Source: Eretmocerus hayati (lineage: Eukaryota; Arthropoda; Insecta; Hymenoptera; Aphelinidae). From it: a DNA stretch of 64,000 nt. The translations under genes and the position numbers were made by a program. Location: positions 93,160,501 to 93,224,500 of the forward strand of contig CM056743.1 of assembly GCA_029851415.1 (NCBI GenBank), given 5' to 3'. Position 1 is the stretch's first letter, and each line of letters begins with the position of its first letter. The notes under the pieces were generated by a model that ran no database searches, had not been told where the DNA came from, and saw only the letters and a list, made by a program, of their open reading frames with translations. Positions 35,201 to 46,959 of the stretch are shown in pieces.

Positions 35201-36126
35201 GCTGTGATTTTTACTTGGGAACAACGAAAATAGGTGCCTGAATTTTGTCAAGCCCCATTGGCGAATGCGAACAACCCCTATGCGGGGGTTGAAAATCTAA
35301 GAAATTCATGGTGGCGCTCCCAATCGCCAGTGCACGATTATTGCTCTAATTTCCACCCTAGAAGGACGAAAATAGATGCCTGAATTCTTGCCAGCTTCAT
35401 TGATTAGTACGAACAACCCCTATACGGGGTATGAGAATCGAAAAAATTCACGGCGGTTCTGGTGATCGCCGGTGCACGATTAACGTTCTGAGTTTCTCTT
35501 CGGGACGACGAGAATAGATGTCTCAATTTTTTTCAGCCTCTCTGGTGAATGCGAACAACCCCTATGCGGGGGTTGAACATCAAAAAAGTTCACGGTTGGC
35601 GCTCCGGTTCACCGGTGCACGATAATCGCTTCGGTTTTCACTTCGGGACAACGAAAATACATGCCTGAAAATTTCCAGCCCCATAGGTGGATGCGAACAA
35701 CCCCTATGCGGGGTCTAAACATCAAAGAAATTCACGGCGGCGCTCCGGATCGCCGGTGCATGATTATCGTTTCGACTTCTACTTCGGGACGACGAAAATG
35801 GGTGCTTGAATTTTTCCCACCCCCATTGCTGAATGTGAACAACCCCTATGCGGGGGTGGGAATCGAAAAAATTCACGGCTGCGCTCCGGATTGTCGGTGT
35901 ACGAATATCGCTTCGATCTTCACATCGGGACGACGAAAATAGATGCCTGCGGAACGACGGGAATAGATGCCTTCATTTTTCCCAGCCCCATTTGTGAATG
36001 CGAACAATCCCTATGCGGGGGTTGGAAGCCGGAAAAATTCACGGCGGCGCTCCGGATCGCCGGTGCACGATTATCTTTTCGACTTCCATTCCGGGACAAC
36101 GATAATAGATGCCTGAATTTCATGGT
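32233..36126. repeat. Satellite array, ~142-bp monomer, right block (~27 copies)
   Basis: This continues the left array in the same orientation after the palindromic insertion. Monomers here are more diverged and include partial units, for example a short one around 34080-34090 and another near 35947. Hairpin-loop variants such as CCCCTAGCGGGG and CCCCCAGCAGGGGG occur. The array ends near 36,120 within a monomer. Confidence 0.95.
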
Positions 36127-37224
36127 ACCCTAACCTATGAGTGTGAGTGAGACTGTAGATCTCGATGCACTGCAGTTCACCTTCCTGCCGAGTGTACATT
36201 CGAAACACCTCGGGAAATTCCAATGTTCCTGGATACCGTACATGTTCCATTATTTATCAAACCTACTGTACTGACATAACAGCCCTGTATCCACGCAACT
36301 TCCGCACCCAAGCAACTACTAAGGATTCCCAAATAATGTCTCCCTTCGGAATTGATGGAGCAAGTGACATCGGAATAAGTCGGGAAATTAATCCTTAGTG
36401 CAAACGGCAAGTTCCAACTTCCGAAATTTTGGACCAGAAATTAGTGAATTCTCTAGATAATCCTTATAACGTTCTTGCGTATTTCACAATTTCCGATTTC
36501 TGGCAGGGACACCCGTCGAATATCAAGGGGGTTCAAAAATTGAGGGTTAAGAAAGAGAAAAGCTATATTCCCAGAGTCATAGAAACAGCATTTATAGTAA
36601 CCCATTTGACATATTGTTTCGATTCGATGGTCATTTCGGATTTTTCGAACGATTTTGATTTAGTCATTCACATATGCTCCGCAGGCACGTTCTCGGAAAT
36701 TTGCGTCTCCGGACGTTTCCTCAACCGATAGCCAGTACAGTTTCCTTCAAAATCAGTACTCAAAAAAGTCGATGCGATGTGATAGGATGAGACACGTAGA
36801 TGATTCAAGGAATCAGAAGATCCAAGGGATTGATTCTGAGGAATGTATATTGTTAATGAATTTTCGAGTCCAGCAAAAAATATTGAAGGTTCGGGACTAA
36901 ACTGACAACGTAATTGATTTGACGCTAGAAAATACGTAGAAAAATACACATGACTTGCGTTGGATCGTCCCGTATCAAAAAACACATTACATAGTAGGAG
37001 TTCGAAAAATCGTTGAAGAAAACTCCACTTCCACGGAATCGGTACGTTGAATTTTTGTATCGCATGAGCCTGTCGTGGTTCTCGCCCTTCTTTATCAAAT
37101 CGACTTGTTCGAGTGGTCGTCTTGAAGAAAATTACACTGGCTAACTATTGAATATGCTCCCAGAGATCTTGAGAAACGCGCATGCTCAGCAGATGCAAAT
37201 GACTTAATAAAAATAGATCGATGG
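36127..37224. other. No gene or element recognised
   Basis: Unique-looking sequence after the satellite. Frames at 36165-36398 and 36429-36731 have no recognised motif, and 36177-36410 on the minus strand overlaps the first. Confidence 0.4.
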
Positions 37225-38339
37225 TGGATATCGCCAGATAAGATGGTGAAATCGGCCCCAGGCTACATCGCCAGGAAAATTAAGGAGTTTAGTTGGTACA
37301 TGTGAGACATACCTTCGAAAAAGAATTTATACTCTTACACCTCTCCAGCCCGACATACGCTCAGAGAAGCTGTTCATCAGTATTTATTCTAGTATAGCGA
37401 GACCAATCGACCAAAAAACTTGAAAAAAGTCACAAGAATCTGTCTGAACGCAACGAATATAAAAAATTCATTCCCAGGATTCTTTACTGTCCCACTGCAG
37501 CTAGGAAATTTCTTCAAATTATGAAAAATTTACCGGAAAAACGGGGCGGTACGTGCAGGTCGCGAGAAAATTTTCCTTCGTGGATTTTTGTGTATTCTAC
37601 AAGAGACAAAAATTTTGCCCAATCTTTTAAGTAATACAACAGCTCGAAAAATACTTTTAAAAAGGCCAAAAACGCTGTGTTCCGAGTAACAAGCTCACTT
37701 GAACGTATTCAGTGACTTTCCACAGGGATGAGACTACTTTATATCACTCGTGCTGGAAACACCTCTGTTTCTTAGGCTGGTGAACGCGGGTGGGGGTAGC
37801 TGGAAACAAGGCGATTATGCGTGCGGCGCCTCTTGTCTTCCTACGCTAAATGAATAGCACCAAGGATCCCTAGACTGAATGACTGAACCTAACCTTCCTA
37901 CGCGAGCAACGATCATCAACGATACGATAACTGATATGTATTAAAATGACAGTAATGTTGACGAAAATGAAAATGAATTTTCAATAGTATTTTTCAAGGT
38001 TCAAATACAGAACTATAATTATGCTGAGAAAGGTCATTAGAGTGTCTATCATCAAGATGCTCAATTACTATCATTATTGTTTGGTTCGTTGGATGTGCTC
38101 TCTTCGAAAGCTACCAAATGTGAGGTTTACGCAGAACAAATTCCTCAATTAAGGCTTCCCAGTGGATGTACATAGATGAAATTGGTCATCATGGATGTGC
38201 TTCTTGTGAAATATATCAAATGTCAGTTTTGTACGTGATCTATTCCTCATAACATTGTCAAGAAACATGATGAGCACGGCTAACAGTATCTAACATCAAA
38301 AATATAACCAGCGTGATCACCCCTTCTTGTTCAATTTTC

Positions 38340-38490
38340 TGGGAAGATACGGTTGTCTTGAATCAAAAAGTTGTTACCACCATGCATCAATTTCTTGGAT
38401 AGATATTGGTGTCTTGAATTCAACTGTCATCAACTTTCTGGAGAGACATTGTTGTCTTGAATCCAAAATTGTTAGCATCACACATCTATT
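38340..38490. repeat. Three diverged ~50-bp repeats
   Basis: The block G(T/G)TGTCTTGAAT, preceded by GA(T/C)A and followed by a CAT-rich tail, occurs at about 38352, 38409 and 38452. It lies inside the 3.9-kb element. Confidence 0.45.
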
Positions 38491-38509
38491 CCCCTGAAAT
38501 AAAAGATAA

Positions 38510-39250
38510 TGAAGGTGGAATGCAAAACTGCCATGATGATTCTGAACTTGAATTAAATGAATGATGATTGACTTATTGAGATGCTGAGAAGAGAGAGAAG
38601 AAATCAGTCACCACGCTTATCATATTTCTGATGTAAGATGTTGACAAGAGGAAATTAGGTTCAGCAGCCCTGATGTTCTCGAAAATTCTGGAAAGACAGC
38701 ATCATATGTGATCACATAAAAAACTGGCACAGCACACCTAACTCTTGATAATCAAATGTGCTCTCTGAAGTTACAGGATTATAATGGGCGTGGCTGATTC
38801 GATTCTCCCATTCAGCAGTCAGCATTGGAGGAATATGAAGAGCGCGGCTAATCATTTGCCTCTTGTTAGCATTACACATCAATATTGTTATCTTACATAC
38901 AAAAGTTATAGTGGAGGTTGAATGCAAAACTACCATGAAGTTCTTCGACTGTGGCAGTGTGATAAATGAAAGCCTTATTGAGATGCTGATAGAGGAAAGG
39001 AATCCAGTCACCACGCTCATCATATTTCTAATGTTTCATGATGATTCGAGAAAAGGATCAGCAGCGCTCATCTTATTTCTTCATCATATTTTATCAACAG
39101 CTGCTTTTTCCAGAAACTAGCTTCTATTATCACAGATTCCCTTTTCTTGAAGAGCTGGAAGGAATCAGTCACAACGCACATCATATTTCTTCATCATATT
39201 TCACCAGCAGCAGCTTTCTCCAGAAGCTAGCTTGTGTATCACAAATTCAG
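38510..39250. repeat. Diverged tandem repeat, ~399-bp period
   Basis: GAATGCAAAACTRCCATGA occurs near 38515 and 38915. TTATTGAGATGCTGA followed by CAGTCACCACGCT occurs near 38573 and 38972. A partial third unit with CATCATATTTCTTCATCATA follows near 39180. Confidence 0.55.
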
Positions 39251-40179
39251 TTCTCTTTTCTTGGAGCCATCTTCACACAAAAAATGTTTCTCATTCAGTT
39301 AAACAAATTTCTGCTGAGAACGTTATTATTTTGATTGAAATATAGGTATGATATATGCATCAGTCCCATGCGGTTGTGATCAATCATCATCTATATCAAC
39401 AGGTTATAAACACGCTGCATGAGTATCTAGTAATATTTGGTTGGAAATTATTCACACGGTATATATAGCACAACGCCCAGAAATACCAATATATAGGTAA
39501 ACGGCAATAAAAACGAAAACAACTCTTGTGCCTACTGAGTCGCAGCAAACGAAAACCGATAAATTGCAATAAAACATTGAAAATAAAAGATTCAGGTCGG
39601 AAAAACTCGGGGAGCACTCGCGGTATAAAGTAAGATATGCGACTCGTGCTGGGCACTGCGTTTTTTCTGCGGAACTCGAGCCGCAGATATACGCGGTTTC
39701 CAGCTCTCGACGCATAATATACAATTCTCCAGAAAAATCGTCAAATTTAACGAGAACAACTATGTTGTGAGAGTTGATTTGGTGATTTTCGGATCGAATC
39801 TAGACTCAGAAAAGCCGAAAATCCATCAAAAATCAGATTGCCCACGCTTTCAAGATGGTCAGAGCTTCCTCCTTCCCAAGAAAGATCCCAAAATCCATTG
39901 AAATATAGGAAATTGAGCTGTTCATTCCCACTTATTGGTAGAGTCTAATCAATCTCATCGAGTAAAACATTCGGATGACCAGAGAATGACATTTTACACC
40001 ATCAGTCCATCCATCATCCTTGAGCCTAATACAAACTCGTGGACAGTAGGAATCAAAGAATAATCGGCTACGCTCGTCCCATTCGGGACAAGATATTACC
40101 GTGACAATGGTGAAATCATTTGCATAAGTGCAACATGACAACGTTAGACTGTGGCGTCCGTTACACTCTTAGCTAGGAT

Positions 40180-40857
40180 ATGATGAGTTCCGCGCAAAAC
40201 AGACCTCCGAAAAAAGGGTCATGTCTTGTATTTTTTTCCTTGACTTTTTTATTCGATTCTATGGTACAAAATGAGAACTTTTTACCGCGTATGAGGCCCC
40301 AAAAATTTTTTGTAGGTATCTCTAACGTGCATTACTTTGTTCTCTTGAATTATCTCCGACAAAAAAGTTTTTTTTCAACAAAATGCATATTCCTCGAATC
40401 CGCTCAGAGATACAGAGATGCGATTCACGGCTCTTAAAAGGTCTTGAAGAAATCAATCGGAATCGATTGTGTAGAGTGGATTTTAAGCTTTTGGGTCGTT
40501 TTAACGGGGAAAAGAGTGGGAAACATTGCCAATCAAATCTCTCAAGGACCTAAATCTTTCGAACCTTGGAAATTTGACATTTTATGTGAATTGTTGTGTT
40601 CCTTCGGGAGAAAAAGCCTCAAACTCCTTTTCTGCTTTCTAGAGCCTTTTTCCCCCATTTATAACCAATCCACTCTCTGGCTCATGGAAATCGTCTGTTT
40701 CATACGCATGTATCACCTGAAAGATTGGTCAAAATTTTTGTCTCTTGCAGAATACACAAAAATCCACGAAGGAAAATTTTTTCGCGAACTGCACGTGCCG
40801 CCCCGTTTTTTCGGTAAATTTCTCATGATTTGGAAGAATTTCCTAGCCGCAGTGTGA
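40180..40857 (+). CDS. Unrecognised frame of two parts with one internal stop, running into the right arm
   Basis: Two plus-strand open stretches (40180-40437 and 40444-40857) share a frame and are separated by a single TAA. Together they cover about 220 codons. The second part runs into the inverted arm of the surrounding element, so its last ~45 codons are arm sequence. The product is rich in aromatic residues and basic stretches, with no domain I can name. It could be a decayed element-encoded protein or a chance frame in AT-rich DNA; I lean to the latter. Confidence 0.12.
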
Positions 40858-41105
40858 CAGTAAAGAATCCTGGGAATAACTTATTCATATTCTTTGCGTT
40901 CAGACAGATTCTTGTGACTTTTCTCAAGTTTTTTGGTCGATTGGTCTCGCCATGCTAAAATAAATACCGATAAATAGCTTTCCTGAGCGTATGTCGGGCT
41001 GGAGAGGTCGAAGGGTCTGAATTTTTTCCTGGAGGTATATCTCACATGTACCAACTGAACTCCATAATTTTCCTGGTGATGTATCCCGGGACCGATTTTA
41101 CCATC

Positions 41106-42322
41106 TTAACCGGCTAGACCCTTTCAAAATGGCCATTAAAATCAGAAGAAAATGTCAAACTGTCGACTGCAAGGGCTTTCTCAATAAGTGTTGATGGAAT
41201 TCATTTTTGTCTTCTTATTTTGGAGTTGAGATGTAAGGGGTGACCCGAGTGAAAAGCATACATTTGGAAATAAGTTGACAACTATGGATTCTATATGTTC
41301 CTATGCAAAAGTAATTATGTTTTTGAGCCATTTCGGAGCATTTCAGCCAGAGCCGTCACGAGGGGTGTCTGGAAAAAATCCCAAGATATTCTTTCCTGTT
41401 AGTACTATGTTTAAATAATACGAAAAAATTCTTGTGAAATTTTTTCGAAGCCCTCCATGGGCCTGAGGGCCCATAAAAGATCCAATTCAGGCCCCTTTTC
41501 AAGCCTATCTTGGAAAAATCATAGCTCCGACTAGAGTCAATTTTTTTGACGTACTTGGGCGCATTTTTCTTCTCAAGACTGGTACATTTAAGAAAAGAAT
41601 TGTCCAAGAGCGATAACTGAGCCTAGCAATTTCCAGGAGCTATTTGCTCAGGGCCCATTTCAGCGATTTTTGAGCCTCGTTCAAAGTTATCTAGCTCCTT
41701 TTAGACATGAGATAATCGACTTCCACTAGTGGTCATTTTTTAGGTCTTGAGAAAAGCTACAATTCGACCACTTGTAGAAGTTGGTTATTGGACGTTTCAT
41801 AGGAGTCACAGTCGTTACAAGTTGAGCAGTTTCGTGAAAATTCCAAACTTTGAGCTCAATTTAAAAATACGCTGCTAAAAGAGATTAGCAGAATGCTTTC
41901 TCAAATCAAATTCATAAAATCAACAATTCATCTATCGATTATCTGAAATCCGAAATATTATAAGCTTTCATTATATAATGAAAATAATTTTATACTTTTA
42001 TTCAAATTTTATTATAAAATCCATTCACATATACTTTTGTATTGTATCCCTGGAAGATATCGAATATATATATATATTAATTACCCTAAAATAATACCCG
42101 GGAAAAATTTTCTGAAAAAAAATTCGAGGGAAAACGGAATAATATGGCTGCATAGGTAAAATGAAAACTCAAGAACGCTTTGATAGATTATTCTCAAGCT
42201 CTGTGGGTTGATCACAAAAACTCTTACGCTAAGGCCAGTGAATTTTGAGGATCATTCAATGAGTATTTCTTGACTTATAAACTTCTTAATGACAAATCTT
42301 CAATTTTGATTGGAGAAGCATA
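41106..42322. other. No gene recognised
   Basis: AT-rich sequence. A weak hairpin lies at about 41719-41787 (CTTCCACTAGTGGTC against GACCACTTGTAGAAG), and a short AT dinucleotide run at about 42065-42079. Confidence 0.4.
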
Positions 42323-42578
42323 TTTTGAAAATGATTTGGAATCCCTAGTCCTACTTTAAAAAATTTCCAGTGACGTAATTCTGATGTTTTTTGAGGTGCT
42401 GAATCAATTGGTTGATACGGAATTTTGTTGAAATCTCATTATCATGGTCTTAGAGAACAGTGTAAAAAGGAGTTCAGGGAAGCTAGAATAAAGTGGGAAG
42501 AAATGGAAATTGTGTATTAACCAATCGATTCAGAACCTCAAAAAACCTTTATATTGAACGAATCATTTTTTTCAAGGC
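42323..42578. repeat. Foldback element with a ~32-bp core stem
   Basis: TTTTTTGAGGTGCTGAATCA (from 42387) pairs with TGATTCAGAACCTCAAAAAA-like sequence ending at 42546, with a few mismatches. Weaker pairing extends outward to GAAAATGATT and AATCATTTTTTTC. No target duplication was identified. Confidence 0.55.
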
Positions 42579-42663
42579 ATGAGGAAATTTTATGAATAGT
42601 TTGTAAGATATGGAAAAATGACAATTTTGCAGGAACAATTTCATAACTCAGGGAGTGTTGGTT

Positions 42664-42676
42664 GGGGGGGGGGGGG
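42664..42676 (+). repeat. G13 homopolymer
   Basis: Thirteen consecutive G residues in AT-rich surroundings. The length may be a sequencing or assembly variable. Confidence 0.9.
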
Positions 42677-44607
42677 TGCCAAAATTGTAGCGTTCCCATC
42701 TACGGATGCTACCAAATATAGATGCAAAATTTGAAGGGAATTGGTGGAAACATTGAGGAGTTGTGCTGAGACATAGAAAACAAAATACATACACACAGAC
42801 ACGGTCAGAGGGCTCGATGGGGTAATAGTAATTTTCCAAGGCGTTATCAAGGAAAACTGTTACCTACAGTCGATAGATCCAGGGAAAACAAAGAGGACAG
42901 TACAATTCCCATGTATCCAAGAGGTCTATTGGAGGAGAAAAAAATTTTGTGAAAAAAAAAATCAAGAAAAAATCCACTACCATCTAATGAAAGCTTTCTC
43001 TTTAAAAAAAGCAAGATCGTTTTTTTTTCTTTCGACCCCAAACCCGTGCGAATACGTTTTGCGGTACAGATACTATCAATCAGGACAATAATGTGGGTGG
43101 GCCAATCAATTCTCGATCTTATTCAGTCAATTTAAAACACACGTTTTTGATTTTTTGCTCAAAATGCCAACATAGGTGTAGCTCGCATATGCTTCCATCT
43201 CAGTTATTGTGCACCAACCTGGGTGGAATGACTCCTCCAAGTACCCCCAAATATGAGAGTTTCCACGGAACTTTTAACTTTTGTGTTACTGCAGTGTTCC
43301 AGGAGTATTTTGAACTATTCGTAGTGCGCAGGAGTGGCATTTTATGGTATTTGGCATCGTTCAATATGAGCTACATTCTTTCTTGTTGGAACGCATCCTG
43401 ATTTGTCAATAGCAGACCGCAAAAGATGATTTTTGGGTAGTTTACAAACGTACCAACGCGATTTTTTGAATTGATAAGGCTGTAACTAAAATACCTATGC
43501 CTCAACTACTTCGGTGGAATAATATATCCATCTACTAATCTCATATTTTGAGAAAAGCTTTGATTCAGAGGTGTGCGCTGATTTGGCTATGATATTAGCT
43601 CTCATTCATCGATGTAACCGAGTATTGTGGGAAAACTTTCTCTTGCTATTGTTTACGAAATTAATGGAATACCTTGTGCAAAATGGGGAATCAAGCAATG
43701 AGTTTCCAGAGTTGAAAAGAAGACAAATCGAATCCCGTTTGGTTTGTGAGTGTGCGTTGATCCGGAAAAATTTTATAAAGCTTCAAAGCTCATAAAGTTA
43801 TCGCGCCACTGGCTCTCGAAACGGTCATTTTTTGATGGCATACTCAGGAAACGTAAAGCACAGGATTGGAATGTTGTGCTCTTTTTTCTTCATCACAGAA
43901 GGGATATAACCGCACTGTTCTGAGTTGCAATTGTCGTTCGGTATTTCTGTGAGAAGCTGAGGAGAAATATTTGAATCCGGATGGTAAGCTGAATAAGCCT
44001 TCAAATGTGATGTTATCGCGATTTTCTTGATTTTTACACAGTATACGGCTAAAATATGAACAAAATAAGTCCACAGTGTATTCTAGGAATTGAAATGAGA
44101 CTCATAGCTCTTGACTCGATTTTGGAAATTTACCTTGAATTTCGGAGAAATCGAGGATGAAATTCATCTTAAAGTCAAGTCAGGCAAAATATAATCCGTA
44201 TCGATCGTCTAGACAATGTTTTGAATCGAATCTATTCGATTGAAGTTGATTCACGAATGTTTCAAGTGTGTAATTCCGTACATGTCGTTCTGAACCAGAT
44301 ACCTCGGCTTGGAAGAGAGTGGCACCATTTTTTTCACATGTTTTCGAGGTCTAAGTATCACATGAAACCCATTTCAAACGTGTGCGATGAGAAAAATTTT
44401 TTTCTTATTTCAGAGGATTAATAGTTGAAAGTTTCATGGAAACTCTCATATGTGTAAGAACTTCCGGAGGCGAGCCTCAAGCCAGAAGCGAACTGGAGGT
44501 TCAAACCATCAGGTCCGAAATGGGCATTATTTCGTATAATTTGGGGCAGGCGAGCGAGGGCTCGATTCCCCGTGTTTCTGCTCACAAACGAGACGAGTGG
44601 CCACAAT
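42677..44607. other. No gene recognised
   Basis: Mostly AT-rich with long A and T runs near 42.95-43.03 kb. ATATGAGAGTTTCCAYGRAAC occurs near 43252 and inverted near 44430, an isolated 25-30-bp inverted pair 1.2 kb apart. Frames at 43093-43401 and 43571-43795 are unrecognised. Confidence 0.4.
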
Positions 44608-44823
44608 GGGGATTCAAATTTTTTCCCGACTCAAAATGAATATCTAAACACGATCCTGGGGTCAATTTGTGCCTGAGATATCATCCAGTCCTCAAACCGC
44701 GTTTATCTCCGTAATAACAGGTTTTGCTCCTCTACAGCAAAATGACGATTGTTCAGGCCTAAATTGATCCCGGGATTGTGTTTAGATATTCATTTTGAGT
44801 CGGAAAAAAGTATTTGTATCCCT
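44608..44823. repeat. Foldback miniature element (~216 bp)
   Basis: The left arm GGGGATTCAAAT...CCGACTCAAAATGAATATCT pairs with the inverted right arm, continuing through AAACAC, ATCC and GGTCAATTT. Pairing extends about 75 bp per side around a central segment near 44715. It abuts the left end of the hAT element, so one may have inserted beside or into the other. Confidence 0.7.
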
Positions 44824-44951
44824 ATTCTAGCCAAGCCTTTGCATGTCTCGGAATCGGTCTCGGAGAATTTCCAAATTTGAGTATCGGCCTCGGTCTCGGC
44901 ATCGTCCCGGTCTCGGCCGAGACCATAAGTTATTCCGTTTACAATGCAATG

Positions 44952-45047
44952 TGCAAAGAGCTTAGCGCTGGATCTGTGTATTCGCGAATTGACTCGCGCA
45001 GGACTACACACATGTATGAGCATCTCTCTGGTGTAGGTACATACTAA
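44952..45047 (+). pseudogene. Possible BED-type zinc-finger remnant of the hAT transposase
   Basis: The frame contains CKELSAGS, then TTHMYEHLSG, resembling the second half of a BED finger (Cys, KELS, then TT and HL). The frame closes about ten bases before the core fragment begins at 45057. This spacing suggests that the middle of the transposase was deleted. The match is short and judged by eye. Confidence 0.35.
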
Positions 45048-45056
45048 TAAGTATGG

Positions 45057-45842
45057 ATGATCGAGAGCTCAATAAACGCTGAGCACACCGTGGAATATTT
45101 GATAGATTTTCGTCAAGTTAGCGATGTTGTATCAGTAGAGAAAAAAGCCAATTTAACAATGGCTGTGATTGCCTTGAATATGTTGATTGATAAAATGGAA
45201 GGTACAATGTACCAACTTGACCCAATCGAAACTCGAGCTGATGATGACGAGAAGCTAATACTAGCGCTTCAGGCAGGGCGCGATAAGTTATTAAAACATT
45301 ATAAACAATGTAATTGGATTTATGTACTCTCATTAATTCTCGACCCTCGATTCAAAGTATCTACATTTGACTGCAGTGACTGGGGAAAAAATTTGAAAAC
45401 TGAAGCATGCCAAAAGTTTGAAGAAATTCTCGAAAAACGTTACTATCAAGTCAATTCAATTGAATCGAGATCTGAATCAGAGCCAGTCACGCCTGTTGCA
45501 GAAAAGCGTTTGAATTTCAATTCTTATTTCTGTAAAAAAAGTTCTAAGGAGGATTGGCGATCGGAGTTAGATAAATATTTAGAGGCTCCTAGAGCTACTG
45601 ATGATATTGACATCTTAGAATGGTGGAAAATTCATGAGAATTCGTATCCAACTTCAGCACGAATGGCTCGTGACTATCCTTGTATAATGCCAAGCTCTGT
45701 GCCGGTAGAACGATTATTTTCTAGAGCTGGTTTGATCGTTCGAGATCTGAGATGTTCTATTGGTGCAGAGCCTCTTCGAGCGGAGTTATGTATTGGTTCA
45801 TGGATGAAGTGCTCGCTTCGCAAACGAATTTGTGAGTTATAG
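45057..45842 (+). pseudogene. hAT transposase, C-terminal part (261 aa)
   Basis: The product carries hallmarks of the C-terminal half of hAT transposases, DNA-cutting enzymes of the RNase H-like fold that act in the nucleus. SLILDPRFK is at residues 92-100. DILEWWKIHENSYP (about 185-198) and SVPVERLFSRAG (214-225) belong to the hATC dimerisation region. The N-terminal zinc finger and most of the catalytic core are absent, and full-length proteins in the family are usually 550-700 aa. The listed ATG is just the first in the open stretch. It lies between GGTCTCGG-rich ends in a deleted element, so it is unlikely to be an active transposase. Confidence 0.85.
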
Positions 45843-46218
45843 TTGAAGAAGTTGCACACATTATTGTGATTAGTTTATTAGTTCCAGTAAAATATTTCGA
45901 TGTTAATAGCTTTCACACAATATTTCAATCATGTTAAATGAAATGAACTCAAATATCCCACGAGGTCGATGTATTTTCATTTCGATATGCCAGCTATGCA
46001 TCGGGCTCACCAAATTGATGGTTTTTATGGACGAGACCGAGAGTCTCGCGAGACCGAACGAGGCAGCCTCGTATCGCTACCGATACCAAGGGAGGCAGAC
46101 TCGGTCTCGGTCTCGGATAGTCTGATCCGGGATCGGTATCGGGTATCGGTCTCGGTTTTCGAGAGTCTCGGTACCGAGACCGATGCTGGTCTCGAGTCTC
46201 GCGGCAGCCCTAGTTGCG

Positions 46219-46242
46219 ACGGGTCCCACGGGTGGGACCCGT
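46219..46242. repeat. 10-bp perfect hairpin
   Basis: ACGGGTCCCA pairs exactly with TGGGACCCGT across a 4-nt loop, immediately outside the right hAT end. Confidence 0.75.
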
Positions 46243-46959
46243 TTCTCTTCGGGCTCTTGTGTGCACCAAACAACGTAGACACATCCAATGGCGTCTGTAG
46301 CGGTTCTTACTCACTATGTACGATGCCAAAAACATGCGTACGGGTCAGTTTAGGGATCAGACTTGATTGATCTGAGCTACGCCATAAAAACTCAATTTTC
46401 GTGGGAATGGCGATGAATAACACAAAAATAGCAAGTAAATTGTGAATATATCAGGTCCGCTTGAATATTTCACAACGTATCTTAGCTTATTCAAAAGCTT
46501 ACGTCAAAAGCTACAGAATGAGCCCAAGTACGCGTGATTTGAGCGAGATAGAGCCAAGTTATCTGGAATTTAGACGCAAGATAACCATGAGGCAAACCGA
46601 GTTAATGGTTGACATTGCAATTGCACTCCCTCTCTTCTCAATCTATTTCATCTCTCCGCGTATGAGGAACTTTTTGTATCCAGAGAAGTTGAAAAGTATA
46701 TCGAATAAGCAGCTGTGTCTCGTGGATTCACGAGGATAGAAAATTATACTCGCGTGGATCACAATCGCAATCCGCGGTTCTTACGAGGCAAAAGCTTCCA
46801 ATTCAGGGCATGCTCGCGTATTACCCGAATGGTACCGGGAATTCAACGAATGCTCCCTAAAAGCGGAAGATTACATCTTATTATCACTAATTTTGGTAGT
46901 TCGATCATTCACTTCATTCCCCATTGCACGATAGAAATTTTCGCGGGTCCCACCGGTGG
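46243..46959. other. No gene recognised
   Basis: Frames at 46461-46739 (92 codons) and 46715-46969 have no known motif. Confidence 0.4.

Larger units (their letters stand above)
37225..41105. mobile_element. 3.9-kb element with ~400-bp inverted arms
   Basis: The left arm (about 37225-37642) and right arm (about 40718-41105) are inverted copies. Both contain TAAGATGGT at the outer edge, then GTACATGTGAGA, CCAGCCCGACATACGCT, ACCAATCGACCAAAAAACTT and, at the inner edge, AAATCCACGAAGGAAAATTTT. Outer boundaries are approximate and I could not identify a target duplication. The interior carries short tandem repeats and no recognisable transposase. Confidence 0.65.
44827..46211 (+). mobile_element. 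Internally deleted hAT transposon
   Basis: A hAT transposase fragment is flanked on both sides by dense GGTCTCGG/CCGAGACC subterminal repeats (44845-44935 and 46030-46205), the arrangement typical of hAT ends. The right end reads inward TAGGGCTGCCGCGAGAC, a plausible hAT terminus. The left end (CTAGCCAAGCC...TCTCGG) is poorly matched, and no 8-bp duplication could be confirmed. Total length is about 1.4 kb, against roughly 2.5-4 kb for full hAT elements. Confidence 0.65.

Noticed and set aside
24245..36126. Possible CENP-B box or CRISPR-like array in the satellite
   Set aside because: The TTCGGGACAACGAA region keeps only the first half of a CENP-B box and lacks CGGG at the end. The repeats are contiguous 142-bp monomers without unique spacers, so it is not a CRISPR array.
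24400..36130. Many open frames of 80-162 codons on both strands across the satellite, with recurring peptide words
   Set aside because: They follow the 142-bp monomer period, which is not a multiple of three, and exist on both strands at once. They reflect a stop-poor repeat, not genes.
40375..40400. AAATGCATATTCCTCGAA shared with the arm of the 6363-8161 element
   Set aside because: Similarity does not extend beyond about 18 bp on either side, so no relationship between the two elements is claimed.
44495..44580. tRNA-like B-box words (GGTTCAAACC and GGCTCGATTCC)
   Set aside because: No matching A box, acceptor stem or cloverleaf could be built around them, so no tRNA or SINE is called.
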